36,563 nucleotides of DNA from Candidatus Kerfeldbacteria bacterium. GTDB taxonomy: Bacteria; Patescibacteriota; Patescibacteriia; UBA9570. Each line of letters starts with the position of its first letter. Positions within the stretch are counted from its first letter, which is position 1. The stretch covers positions 1 to 36,563 of the forward strand of contig JACPGK010000004.1 in NCBI GenBank assembly GCA_016182495.1. Direction: 5' to 3'. A program made the position numbers and the translations under genes. Under the pieces are notes generated by a model. That model did not search any database and had not been told where the DNA came from. It saw only the letters and a list, made by a program, of their open reading frames with translations. Shown one piece after another: positions 1 through 7,308 of this stretch.

Positions 1-1
1 T

Positions 2-583
2 CAAATAAAAGAAGAAATCAAAAAAGTTTCTTTGTCTTCCGCTTGGGCAAATGCTTCAATCAATTATTTTGAAAATGAGAAAATGAAAATTGCCCAAGCG
101 GAAAGCTCTTTCGCCCAAAAAGCGAGAAATGAGCTTGTAGAGATAGAAACAAAACTTGATCGTTTGCTCGACTTACAACTGGACGGCAATTTATCGCAAA
201 CGGAATATACCGCCAAAAAGTACAAGCTCATTCTCGCTAAAAAAGATTTGGAAGAAAAAATCACCGCTTTTGGGCGAAAGAGCAATAATCGGTTCGAACT
301 TGCCATTGCCTTTCTAAAAGACGCCAACCAAGCCGAAAAATACGCTCAACAAGAAAATCCCGAAAGGATTCGGGATTTTCTCAAAAAGATTGGTTCGAAC
401 TTCCGCATTGCCGACCGCACGCTGGCGTGCGATTTCAAAAATGCCTTCAAAATTGCGGAAAAATACCATGCCGAGGCGCTTTGCGCCGAGGCTGTTTCTT
501 ACGATTTCACAAAAAGTGAAAATTGGCGGAGAGGGAGGGATTCGAACCCTCGATACGAGGTTTACCCTCGTATAGCGGTTTAG
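2..583 (+). CDS. Serine recombinase, C-terminal part (cut by window start)
   Basis: The frame is open to the left edge, so the catalytic resolvase domain and zinc ribbon lie outside the window; a TTG at 32 is only an internal codon. What remains is the charged coiled-coil and C-terminal segment typical of large serine recombinases in CPR genomes: a long helical stretch rich in Lys and Glu, then a block containing NPERIRDFLKKIGSNFRI followed by LACDFKNAF. These enzymes cut and rejoin DNA to integrate or excise mobile elements. The last ~20 codons (NWRRGRDSNPR and on) are antisense to the tRNA-Ser gene, and the stop codon TAG (581-583) lies in its anticodon region. The C-terminus is therefore supplied by the tRNA, which suggests the element is inserted at the tRNA 3' end. 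The family call rests on recalled sequence patterns, not a search. Confidence 0.8.
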   Translation, partial: QIKEEIKKVSLSSAWANASINYFENEKMKIAQAESSFAQKARNELVEIETKLDRLLDLQLDGNLSQTEYTAKKYKLILAKKDLEEKITAFGRKSNNRFELAIAFLKDANQAEKYAQQENPERIRDFLKKIGSNFRIADRTLACDFKNAFKIAEKYHAEALCAEAVSYDFTKSENWRRGRDSNPRYEVYPRIAV

Positions 584-618
584 CAAACCACCGCTTTCAA
601 CCACTCAGCCACCTCTCC
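524..618 (-). tRNA. tRNA-Ser (GCT anticodon)
   Basis: Read on the minus strand, the 7-bp acceptor stem GGAGAGG/CCTCTCC closes with discriminator G and an encoded CCA. The T-arm is GAGGG-TTCGAAT-CCCTC. A long class II variable arm pairs ACGAGG with CCTCGT. The anticodon loop TTGCTAA gives anticodon GCT (plus strand 582-584), decoding AGC/AGU serine codons. The length of 95 nt is normal for tRNA-Ser. The recombinase gene overlaps its 3' half antisense. Confidence 0.95.
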
Positions 619-647
619 TGAAGGATGCTTTGGTGAAAAGCGTGATT

Positions 648-676
648 AGTATAATATGGTTTACGCTGACTGGCAA
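648..676 (-). promoter_or_regulatory. Promoter for tRNA-Ser
   Basis: On the minus strand a -35 element TTGCCA (676-671) is followed after 17 bp by a -10 element TATACT (653-648). The predicted start is about 25 nt upstream of the tRNA 5' end. It overlaps the divergent promoter of the gene at 695, so the two transcription units probably compete for RNA polymerase. Prediction from consensus match only. Confidence 0.6.
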
Positions 677-688
677 ATCTTGTATACT
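659..688 (+). promoter_or_regulatory. Promoter for the 695 membrane protein gene
   Basis: TTTACG (659-664), an 18-bp spacer and TATACT (683-688) form a reasonable sigma70 promoter. The -10 ends only 6 nt before the ATG at 695, so transcription would begin at or next to the start codon and the mRNA would be leaderless. This decides the start at 695 over a possible upstream start at 656, which would lie in front of the -10. Confidence 0.55.
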
Positions 689-694
689 ACTGGT

Positions 695-1189
695 ATGGCA
701 GTTGGCGAAAATACCCGTTATGGCAAAATTCTGGCTGAATGGCAGGTGCCAGAATATATTAAATACGACCGGTCGACGACCTGGTATATTGTCATGGGTG
801 GAATTGGAGTAATTCTGTTAATCCACGCCCTTGTCACCCTTAACCTTTTGTTTGCGGTGATTATTCTATTGGTCGCGGCCATTGTCTACCTGCACGATCA
901 CCGTCAGCCCGACCTGATTGATTTTCTGATTCTTGATAGCGGCATCGTGCTGGGAGAACGATACTACCCCTATAAACTGCTGACAAATTTTTGGATCGTA
1001 TATGAACCCCCCACCATCAAAGTGCTCTACTTTGGATTAAGCCGAGCTTTGCGGCGCGAGTTACCGATTCATTTAGAAGATCAAAACCCGGTGATAATTC
1101 GTCGAATTTTGTTAAATTATCTGGAAGAAGATTTAGATAAAGAAGACGAAGCCACAGAAGAATCGTTAGCGAGATTATTTCGTTTATAA
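695..1189 (+). CDS. Small membrane protein with two helices, unknown function
   Basis: The product has 164 residues. A short polar N-terminus (AEWQVPEYIKYDRS) leads into a hydrophobic hairpin (about residues 32-70) containing TWYIVMGGIGVILLIHALVT and LLFAVIILLVAAIVYL. A roughly 90-residue cytoplasmic part follows (ILDSGIVLGERYYPYKLLTNFWIVYEPPTIKVLYF), predicted mostly beta, then an acidic helical tail. This layout resembles small CPR membrane proteins with a PH-like domain, but I cannot name a family. The start at 695 was chosen because a good -10 box sits 6 nt upstream. It is monocistronic, between the tRNA-Ser and tRNA-Arg genes. Confidence 0.75.
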   Translation: MAVGENTRYGKILAEWQVPEYIKYDRSTTWYIVMGGIGVILLIHALVTLNLLFAVIILLVAAIVYLHDHRQPDLIDFLILDSGIVLGERYYPYKLLTNFWIVYEPPTIKVLYFGLSRALRRELPIHLEDQNPVIIRRILLNYLEEDLDKEDEATEESLARLFRL

Positions 1190-1193
1190 ACGC

Positions 1194-1222
1194 TTGCCTA
1201 ATTTAAACAGGTGCGTTACTAT
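1194..1222 (+). promoter_or_regulatory. Possible promoter for the tRNA-Arg pair
   Basis: TTGCCT (1194-1199), 17 bp and TACTAT (1217-1222) each match the sigma70 consensus at four of six positions. The predicted start lies about 20 nt before the first tRNA. The -35 resembles that of the tRNA-Ser promoter (TTGCCA). Confidence 0.4.
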
Positions 1223-1251
1223 ACGGCGAGTCATCAACCGACTATCAACCA

Positions 1252-1326
1252 GTCCCCTTAGCTCAACGGATAGAGCGTAGCCCTGCGGAGGCTGAGATTG
1301 AGGTTCAATTCCTCAAGGGGACACCA
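1252..1326 (+). tRNA. tRNA-Arg (GCG anticodon)
   Basis: The acceptor stem GTCCCCT pairs with AGGGGAC, followed by discriminator A and an encoded CCA. The D-loop has GGA, giving the A20 arginine identity base. The anticodon stem TAGCC/GGCTG holds the loop CTGCGGA, giving anticodon GCG, and the T-arm is TGAGG-TTCAATT-CCTCA. Most bacteria read CGU/CGC with an ACG tRNA modified to inosine, so a genomically encoded G34 is uncommon. It is followed 4 nt later by a second tRNA-Arg, probably on the same transcript. Confidence 0.92.
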
Positions 1327-1330
1327 TCAC

Positions 1331-1405
1331 GCCTTCATAGCTCAATGGATAGAGCGCAAGCCTCCGGAGCTTGAAATAGAGGTTCGATTCCTCTTGAGGG
1401 CACCA
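1331..1405 (+). tRNA. tRNA-Arg (CCG anticodon)
   Basis: The acceptor stem GCCTTCA/TGAGGGC contains one G-T pair and is followed by discriminator A and an encoded CCA. The anticodon stem CAAGC/GCTTG carries the loop CTCCGGA, giving anticodon CCG, which reads CGG. The D-loop again has A20. The T-arm is AGAGG-TTCGATT-CCTCT. The D-arm is nearly identical to that of its upstream neighbour. Confidence 0.94.
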
Positions 1406-1420
1406 AAATCTCCAGAACTT

Positions 1421-1429
1421 TGCTATACT
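1421..1429 (+). promoter_or_regulatory. Extended -10 promoter for the 1440 operon
   Basis: TG-C-TATACT is an extended -10 element without a convincing -35. It ends 10 nt before the ATG at 1440, so the leader would be only a few nucleotides. No Shine-Dalgarno sequence is present. Confidence 0.5.
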
Positions 1430-1439
1430 GTACCCACCT

Positions 1440-1826
1440 ATGGCAGATGATAAGCGCTATCAAGCTGATCTGACTCATGATAAACAACAGGCTAAACAAC
1501 AATCCGCTGAAACCGCGGCTAGTTTGTCTATTCCCCGTTGGTTAAAAACCTTAACGGCTCCTCAAACCAGTGCCTTAATTCATACCTTAGAACAACTGCT
1601 CGATCATCTACCAACCGTGTTGCAATCTCATGATGCTACTATCCGATTAAATTACTATAAAAAAATTGCCGCCGAGCTGACAAAAATATATTACGTGCGG
1701 ATGCGTATTATCGAACTGTCCGATACTATGCCCGAACGCGATAAACCGCAGCAACTAGATGCCATGCAACAAGAATTAAAAAACCGTTTGCTGGAAGTAG
1801 CCGGCATGATCGATGCATATGCCTAA
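1440..1826 (+). CDS. Unknown 128-residue helical protein
   Basis: I do not recognise this protein. It is polar and predicted almost wholly helical, with no signal peptide or membrane segment. A Gln/Lys-rich N-terminus is followed by an amphipathic core (IPRWLKTLTAPQTSALIHTL, then LNYYKKIAAELTKIYYVRMR). It is the first gene of a three-gene plus-strand operon whose members overlap by 14 nt each, ending in recG. Tight overlap with the next gene suggests translational coupling and perhaps a shared complex. Confidence 0.7.
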   Translation: MADDKRYQADLTHDKQQAKQQSAETAASLSIPRWLKTLTAPQTSALIHTLEQLLDHLPTVLQSHDATIRLNYYKKIAAELTKIYYVRMRIIELSDTMPERDKPQQLDAMQQELKNRLLEVAGMIDAYA

Positions 1827-3168
1827 TGCTGCTACCCCAGCCACTACTGTAGTGCAACAATTAGTAGCCAACCCGGCTATAGTGAGTGGCATTGTGCAGC
1901 ACGCCTTGAGCACACTGCCATTTCCAGTGTCGCCAAATATACGACAACGCTTAACCATGGAATTTAAGCTAACTCCGGAAGATGCCCAGGTGATTAATCA
2001 ACTGGCGTTGGTAAAATTAGTGGCGGCTCGTCATTTAGCCCAAGCCTTGCATCGATTACACAGCGGCATCGAACGCGACACTAATCAAAATATGCAACAG
2101 GCTTCGTTAGCGGCCACGGCTGAATTGGCTCCGAGCTTAACAGCTGGTTCTGTCGAAAAACCAGCTCCCGCCCTCGATGATACTACCACTGATATTATGG
2201 CTGGTTTAAGTGAGGGAGGTGGCGAGGAGCCAGGTGAGAAACCGGCTGAAAAACCAGCTACCCGTCAGCCAGTTGCCTCGACTGATTCAGCTAGCGCCCC
2301 AGCGGCACCAAGTACTCCACCAGCCACTGATACCAGTGGAGTAAGTTCGCGTCCGCCGCCCCAGCGCCCCCCTGGCATGTTTAATCAGTTTGGCGGCACG
2401 CCACAACAACGCGGTCAAACTTTACAGCACTATGGGCAAGAAACCCAAGCCGAGCAACTCGGCGAAGGTGAACAAGCGCCACCGACACCTGATCAAGCCG
2501 AACAAGATCAACAAGCCGACGAAGATCAAGACCAAGCCGCTACTTTAGCCATGCAAAAACAGCAAGACCGGCGCCGAAACATCCAGCGTTGGAAATGGGG
2601 TGCGCAAGCCATTCAGGAAGCCGCTCAAGACGCCACCGAAGGTATGGGTGGAGATCCTGAACTAGATAATAATTTAGCGGCTTTAACCAAGGCTAGCCGT
2701 AATCCGGCATCAAATTCACGCACGCAAAAAGCCATGGCCGGAGCCGGCACCAGTATTGGCAATAGCATCAACGCCAAAATGAAGAGTGGTAATTTTAATG
2801 GTTTTTTAGCAGCCGCCCTGCTAGCAGTGACCAAAGATGCCATTGATTTTATGGAACCAAGTGGGGTGTTACCGTTGTTCATAGATTTGTTCGTGACTGG
2901 TGCTTTAGGGGCTATTTTGGCGAATCAAGGTAGTTGGTTTTTAAAAATGCTCAAACGTCGTTACCGCGGCAAAGCCTTGTTAAGTATTTTGATTGAATTG
3001 GTGCCGTTAATTGAGTTAGCTCCAACCTATACTATGCTGGTGATGATGGCAAAAATAGATGCTGATAAAGAGGTGAAAAAATTAAAAAACGCCCAAGGAA
3101 TTATTGCGCTTAATGTAGCGGCGATGCAAAAAGGTCATCAACCCAACCAAGACAATGACCAAGGTTGA
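1813..3168 (+). CDS. Unknown protein with disordered Pro/Gln region and C-terminal membrane hairpin
   Basis: The 451-residue product has three parts. The first ~100 residues are helical. Residues ~105-250 are low-complexity and rich in Ala, Pro, Glu and Gln (repeats of EKPA, then TPDQAEQDQQADEDQDQ), so probably disordered. The C-terminal ~170 residues carry two or three hydrophobic segments (FLAAALLAVTKDAIDFM, VLPLFIDLFVTGALGAILA, LLSILIELVPLIELAPTYTML) with a basic loop between (KMLKRRYRGK). The C-terminal layout recalls membrane proteins common near CPR secretion loci, but no family can be named. Start at 1813 or at the ATG at 1819; both overlap the end of the previous gene. Confidence 0.7.
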   Translation: MHMPNAATPATTVVQQLVANPAIVSGIVQHALSTLPFPVSPNIRQRLTMEFKLTPEDAQVINQLALVKLVAARHLAQALHRLHSGIERDTNQNMQQASLAATAELAPSLTAGSVEKPAPALDDTTTDIMAGLSEGGGEEPGEKPAEKPATRQPVASTDSASAPAAPSTPPATDTSGVSSRPPPQRPPGMFNQFGGTPQQRGQTLQHYGQETQAEQLGEGEQAPPTPDQAEQDQQADEDQDQAATLAMQKQQDRRRNIQRWKWGAQAIQEAAQDATEGMGGDPELDNNLAALTKASRNPASNSRTQKAMAGAGTSIGNSINAKMKSGNFNGFLAAALLAVTKDAIDFMEPSGVLPLFIDLFVTGALGAILANQGSWFLKMLKRRYRGKALLSILIELVPLIELAPTYTMLVMMAKIDADKEVKKLKNAQGIIALNVAAMQKGHQPNQDNDQG

Positions 3169-5197
3169 AACGCTCCGTGGTATTAATCATGGTATCAGTC
3201 AACGGTTAGGCAACTTACATATTCAAACGATCTCCCAGTTACTCTATCATTGGCCCAGCCGGTACGAAGATTTTTCTACTGTCCAAACAATTGCGTCTTG
3301 TACCGTTGGTGAAACGGTCACCATTGCTGGTCAAATTACGAAAATTCATAATCGCACCAGTTGGAAACGACGCCGTCTCACTATCACCGAAGCTGTCATT
3401 AGTGATGACACTGGAAAAATTAAAGCCACTTGGTTTAATCAACCATATCTAGCGCAAAACTTGCACAGCGGAGATGCGGTGTATCTTTCGGGTAAAATCA
3501 CAGAAAATAAATACGGTCGACACTTTGCCAGCCCCGTCTATGAAAAATATAAAGCTGATCCTACGCATACAGCTCGCATTGTACCACGCTATGCTACTAC
3601 CGCTGGGGTGAGTCAGCGCCAATTGCGCTATTTTATTAAACAAGCTCTTGAGCTTCACAAAACACCTGATTGGTTACCCAATAATGTTATTGCTGAACAG
3701 GAGTTGCTTCCATTAGCCGAAGCCATTCAAAAAATTCATTTTCCGAATAGTTGGGATGATGTTACTGTAGCCAAACATCGTTTAAGTTTTGATGAGCTGT
3801 TGTTAGCGCAACTATTTGTGCGTTCTACTACAGCGGCGCTGCGCCAAGAACGGGCGTATGCCATACCAACTGCCGCCAACCAATTAAAACAATTTGTTCA
3901 GCAATTACCCTGGCCATTAACCAATGCCCAACGTCTGGCCGCCTGGGATATTATGCGTGATCTCACAGCCACTAGGCCAATGAATCGATTATTAGAAGGC
4001 GATGTTGGCGCCGGCAAAACAGTGATTGCTATGTTAGCCATGTATAATACGGTCTTGGCTGGTTACCAAGCGGTGCTAATGGCCCCAACCGAACTGTTAG
4101 CTGAACAACATTACAACACCATGGCTGGTTTATTAGCACATACCACTGTGAACATTGGGTTAATGACTGGCCATAAAAAAATAACCGCTAACCAAACTGC
4201 CCTAGCCGCCGATATTTTGATTGGCACGCATGCTCTGATTCAAAAAAATGTTGTGTTTCATAAACTGGGTTTGGCCATTATTGATGAACAACACCGCTTT
4301 GGGGTAGCCCAGCGCCGCCAACTGAAAGATCAAGCTAAACCCACGGGCTATACGCCACATTTACTATCAATGACTGCTACGCCAATTCCCCGATCGTTAG
4401 CTTTAACATTATATGGCGATTTAGAGTTATCAATTGTAGATGAATTTCCGAAAGGGCGGAAACCGATTATCACTCGGCTAGTCACTACTACTTCGCAAAG
4501 AAATCAGCTGTATCAATTTATCAGTGAACGCATCAGTGTCGGTGAACAAATCTATATTGTCACTCCTACCATTGGACTGACCGACGACGCTGTAGAAGAT
4601 GAACAAGCCGACGACGCTGCAGTAACATCGGTCACAAATGAATATAAAAAAATTGTTCAACTGTTTCCGCAAGCTCGGGTAGGACAATTACACGGACAAA
4701 TGAACAGTGCTGACAAACAATCTATCATGACGGCCTTTCGTGATGGTGAGATTGATATTATGATCGCCACCACGGTAATTGAAGTAGGTGTAGATGTACC
4801 CAATGCCACTGTGATGGTAATTGAATCGGCTGATAGTTTTGGTTTAGCACAATTACATCAACTACGCGGTCGAGTGGGCCGATCTACTTTAGCCTCGTAC
4901 TGCTATGTGTGTTGCGCCGATACAACGACAGCGGCGTTAGCGCGCGTACAATTTTTTACTTCAACCAATGATGGCTTTACCTTAGCCGACTATGATTTAC
5001 AACGGCGTGGCCCTGGAGCGGTGTATGGCGAACATCAATCCGGTTTTCTTAATCAATTCAAATTAGCTACGCTAGCTGATCATCAACTACTTCAACAGGT
5101 TAAGCAAGTAGCTGATGACCTATTTAAAAATCTAAAAAAATATCCAACCGTCCAAGTTCGTCTCACGCAATTTACCAATCAAATTCATTTAGAATAG
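3155..5197 (+). CDS. recG: ATP-dependent DNA helicase RecG
   Basis: RecG remodels stalled replication forks and branch-migrates Holliday junctions. The 680-residue length is normal. An N-terminal wedge/OB-fold region (about 50-140) precedes the helicase core. Motif I is GDVGAGKT (282-289) and motif II is DEQH (377-380), the RecG signature variant. Motif III is SMTATPIPRS. The C-terminal lobe has VIEVGVDVPNA and the QLRGRVGRS motif, followed by the LQRRGPGAVYGEHQSG block. The ATG at 3155 overlaps the previous gene by 14 nt. Its 3' end overlaps the convergent minus-strand ORF by 13 nt, and no terminator is visible between them. Confidence 0.97.
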   Translation: MTKVETLRGINHGISQRLGNLHIQTISQLLYHWPSRYEDFSTVQTIASCTVGETVTIAGQITKIHNRTSWKRRRLTITEAVISDDTGKIKATWFNQPYLAQNLHSGDAVYLSGKITENKYGRHFASPVYEKYKADPTHTARIVPRYATTAGVSQRQLRYFIKQALELHKTPDWLPNNVIAEQELLPLAEAIQKIHFPNSWDDVTVAKHRLSFDELLLAQLFVRSTTAALRQERAYAIPTAANQLKQFVQQLPWPLTNAQRLAAWDIMRDLTATRPMNRLLEGDVGAGKTVIAMLAMYNTVLAGYQAVLMAPTELLAEQHYNTMAGLLAHTTVNIGLMTGHKKITANQTALAADILIGTHALIQKNVVFHKLGLAIIDEQHRFGVAQRRQLKDQAKPTGYTPHLLSMTATPIPRSLALTLYGDLELSIVDEFPKGRKPIITRLVTTTSQRNQLYQFISERISVGEQIYIVTPTIGLTDDAVEDEQADDAAVTSVTNEYKKIVQLFPQARVGQLHGQMNSADKQSIMTAFRDGEIDIMIATTVIEVGVDVPNATVMVIESADSFGLAQLHQLRGRVGRSTLASYCYVCCADTTTAALARVQFFTSTNDGFTLADYDLQRRGPGAVYGEHQSGFLNQFKLATLADHQLLQQVKQVADDLFKNLKKYPTVQVRLTQFTNQIHLE

Positions 5198-5955
5198 TAG
5201 TAGCCACGACTGGAAAAAAATAAGGCGGCGGTAACATCAAACTGCTCGGGTACGCTAAATTGCAAGCTGATCTCTTGGCCCGGAATCAGAGTGATAGGGT
5301 GGTGATCAATGCTTAATAAACAAGCTGTTACATCACCAAACTGGGAATGTTGAGCAGCAACTAGTGGTAGCAATACTTTAGATTGATCAACGGATTGAGT
5401 GGTCACCACGCTAGCCCAATCGATATCGTGCCTACCAGTCCAAACCAGTTTAATAGCAATGTGATCGGCTGGTAAATCAAGGTTGATTAAATTCAACAGT
5501 TCGCTGTTGGCCCAGTTTTCACGCGGATGTAATCGCTGTAGCGGCTGCCATAGCCCGGTGGTAAGTTGCACAAACACTTGAATAGATTTTGACGTGACTG
5601 GAGCAGTAACTGGAGTGCGATGATCGGGTGATTGCATCAATGGTTCAGCACTGTAATCGCGACCTTGAGCAAATAATAGTAATGATACATCGTCATTAGA
5701 TTCGGGGCGATCAAATTCTAAAATTATTTCATCACCCGGACGGCCACTAAAATACTGTTCATCTTGATTAGCAAGCATGGCCGTACAATGAGTACCAGTA
5801 CCAGTGGAACACTGTTGGACTGTTCCTATCGGTTCATACGCAACAATAGCATTAGTATCGGTAATGGCTAACGGCCGAGTGTTAGTTTGCGACACTGCCC
5901 ACAATTGCACTTGATCAAGTACGCTTTTTTCTTGTTCCCACTCTTTGATAGTCAA
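5185..5955 (-). pseudogene. Headless beta-sandwich ORF, probably an N-terminally truncated secreted protein
   Basis: The first possible start is a TTG at 5955, with no Shine-Dalgarno and no ATG or GTG upstream. The protein-like frame nevertheless continues upstream to a stop at 5998-6000 (reading YVYYSVIHTYQLTIKEWE). The segment EQEKSVLDQVQLWAVS resembles an internal strand pattern of large secreted proteins ("YLDQVRLLAVDH"-type) rather than an N-terminus. Two similar beta units follow: one ends EIILEFDRP...VSLLLFAQGRDY, the other ends EISLQFSVP...VTAALFFSSRGYY. There is no signal peptide or anchor. It is either a remnant of a longer gene or a gene with an unusual start. Confidence refers to the broken or truncated reading. 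Confidence 0.5.
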
Positions 5956-6070
5956 CTGATAGGTGTGGATAACACTGTAGTAGACATAGAAGAGTGATCA
6001 AGTATGGCGGCTTAAATATATGCTATTTACCCTGTATTTTATCACTGCTCTGTGATTAACTAAATATCAC

Positions 6071-7105
6071 TTAGTCTACTCTTCCTCTGTCATTATACAC
6101 ACAGCTAGGCTTAGTAGTATACACGTTAACTGATCGCGGATCGGGCGTACTATCAACGAATGAGGTGAAATCGCAATCTGAACCAGTACTGGCCGTATAC
6201 CACGTTAAACCTGAACTAGGATCACAAGCCGGTACGTTACCATTACATCGAGCGGCTTTGTATAATATCAAGTTATCACTAGGTCGTGTAGTATAACAAT
6301 AGGCATTATTAGCGATAGTGCTACCAGCAGTGCCGACTACTTGACAATTGGTAGCAGCTAAACCACACTGTTTGCTTTTTAAATCGAAGTGCCACCACTC
6401 AACCGAAATAGGGCTAAACTTTCCGGTAGCAGTCATCACCTGTTGTAACTCGAACTGATTATTGGCCAAGGCTTCATCGCCACCACCATTGTTATAACTT
6501 TGACTCAACTTACCTTTACTGGTTGGGGCAATCAGCGGGTCGCCGCCACCATAATCATACCACAAGTCAACGGCCACTCCCTTTTGATGGTTACTGCAGC
6601 ACGGTTTAGCCGCCTTGTTGCAGCTGTGACAGCCTGATGGAAAACCCTCTTTTTTTCGAGTAGTGCCAGCAGAATCAATATACCCTTCATCAACGCATTT
6701 TTGGTAACATTCATACAGGGGGGCTTGCTGTTCGGGGCTACGATAGGCCGAACCAACCTGAATGGTACAACTGGCACAAATATTAGCCACCATATTTTGA
6801 GCTACTTCTACCAAGCCAGCGGCTACGTTCGGGCAAGCTTGGGCACCATTACCACTTAAGCCCTGCACCGTTGGAATGGGTATTACTTCTACAGTATATG
6901 GACACTGGTACTGCACTGGTATTTTAAATACATCAACACCGATATTCACGGTAGCCGGGTTAATCAATAACAAAATGGTGTACGATAACAAGGCAATAAT
7001 CAAGCCGGCGAGCGCCGAAGTGATAATTTCTTTAGCGCTGGTAATTTTTTGTTCATTGCCGGCGGCCGTTACCCACTGCATACCGCCAAACATAATTAAC
7101 ACCAC
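6071..7105 (-). CDS. VirB2-like pilin segment fused to M15 (VanY-type) peptidase; frame-broken from its N-terminus
   Basis: Residues 1-50 hold half of one transmembrane helix, the conserved loop MFGGMQWVTAAGNE, and a full second helix (SALAGLIIALLSYTILLLINP), the pattern of CPR T4SS pilins. From about residue 85 the protein is a D,D-carboxypeptidase-like M15 domain: GSAYRSPEQQ, then SNHQKGVAVD (zinc ligands H173 and D180), then EWWHFD (catalytic E236, ligand H239). A cysteine-rich insertion (about 133-170) and a cysteine-rich tail flank it. Topology would put the peptidase outside, where it could trim peptidoglycan crosslinks. The GTG start at 7105 is forced: the natural N-terminus is the overlapping ORF 7096-7308 in another frame. 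Confidence 0.8.
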   Translation of the reverse strand: MVLIMFGGMQWVTAAGNEQKITSAKEIITSALAGLIIALLSYTILLLINPATVNIGVDVFKIPVQYQCPYTVEVIPIPTVQGLSGNGAQACPNVAAGLVEVAQNMVANICASCTIQVGSAYRSPEQQAPLYECYQKCVDEGYIDSAGTTRKKEGFPSGCHSCNKAAKPCCSNHQKGVAVDLWYDYGGGDPLIAPTSKGKLSQSYNNGGGDEALANNQFELQQVMTATGKFSPISVEWWHFDLKSKQCGLAATNCQVVGTAGSTIANNAYCYTTRPSDNLILYKAARCNGNVPACDPSSGLTWYTASTGSDCDFTSFVDSTPDPRSVNVYTTKPSCVYNDRGRVD

Positions 7106-7109
7106 GGCA
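6969..7109. repeat. 141-bp perfect direct repeat, copy 1
   Basis: This segment is identical over 141 bp, with no mismatch, to 10103-10243. It encodes the pilin loop and second helix (VVLIMFGG to the start of the NP motif). Its gene-proximal edge (7109) coincides exactly with the frame break of the pilin-M15 gene. The flanking bases differ between the copies. Confidence 0.95.
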
Positions 7110-7308
7110 CCGAAGCTTTACCGCCAATTGGTTGTTCTAAACTATAGCCACCTTCTGGTTTGGAAACATACTCTTCAGCCACGGCTTCACCAGCTCCACC
7201 CGGACCACAAATATCCTCTTCAGTGGTGGCTGAACCAACCGCTGGCACAATAAAAACAACCAGGCCAACCAGTACACTATTAATTAAACGTGGCCAAAAC
7301 TTCATCAA
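7096..7308 (-). CDS. Signal-peptide N-terminus of the pilin-M15 protein (separated by frame break)
   Basis: The 70-residue ORF starts MMKFWPRLINSVLVGLVVFIV and has a plausible cleavage site after VGSA. It continues to the pilin-type segment YSLEQPIGG, then stops in SVPWC followed by TAA. At that point the pilin sequence resumes in the -1 frame. Compared with the usual pilin layout, about 25-35 residues covering the first membrane helix are missing at the junction. The ATG at 7306-7308 overlaps the end of the DsbA-like gene by 29 nt. It should be read as the 5' part of the gene ending at 6071. Confidence 0.7.
   Translation of the reverse strand: MMKFWPRLINSVLVGLVVFIVPAVGSATTEEDICGPGGAGEAVAEEYVSKPEGGYSLEQPIGGKASVPWC

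Noticed and set aside
314-604. Minus-strand ORF across the recombinase end and tRNA-Ser
   Set aside because: It lies over the tRNA and the recombinase frame; its translation shows only antisense tRNA-type sequence.
656-694. Upstream start for the 164-residue membrane protein
   Set aside because: The 656 start lies before the only good -10 box; the ATG at 695 fits the leaderless spacing.
6041-6056. Hairpin ATCAC-TGCTCT-GTGAT as a terminator of the operon
   Set aside because: The 5-bp stem is not followed by a T-run on either strand, and it could equally pair with a nearby ATCAC copy.
7096-7105. Programmed -1 frameshift joining the signal ORF and pilin frames
   Set aside because: There is no slippery heptamer, and joining would still leave the first membrane helix missing. 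The identical boundary in the second copy is better explained by lost repeat sequence. Not fully excluded.
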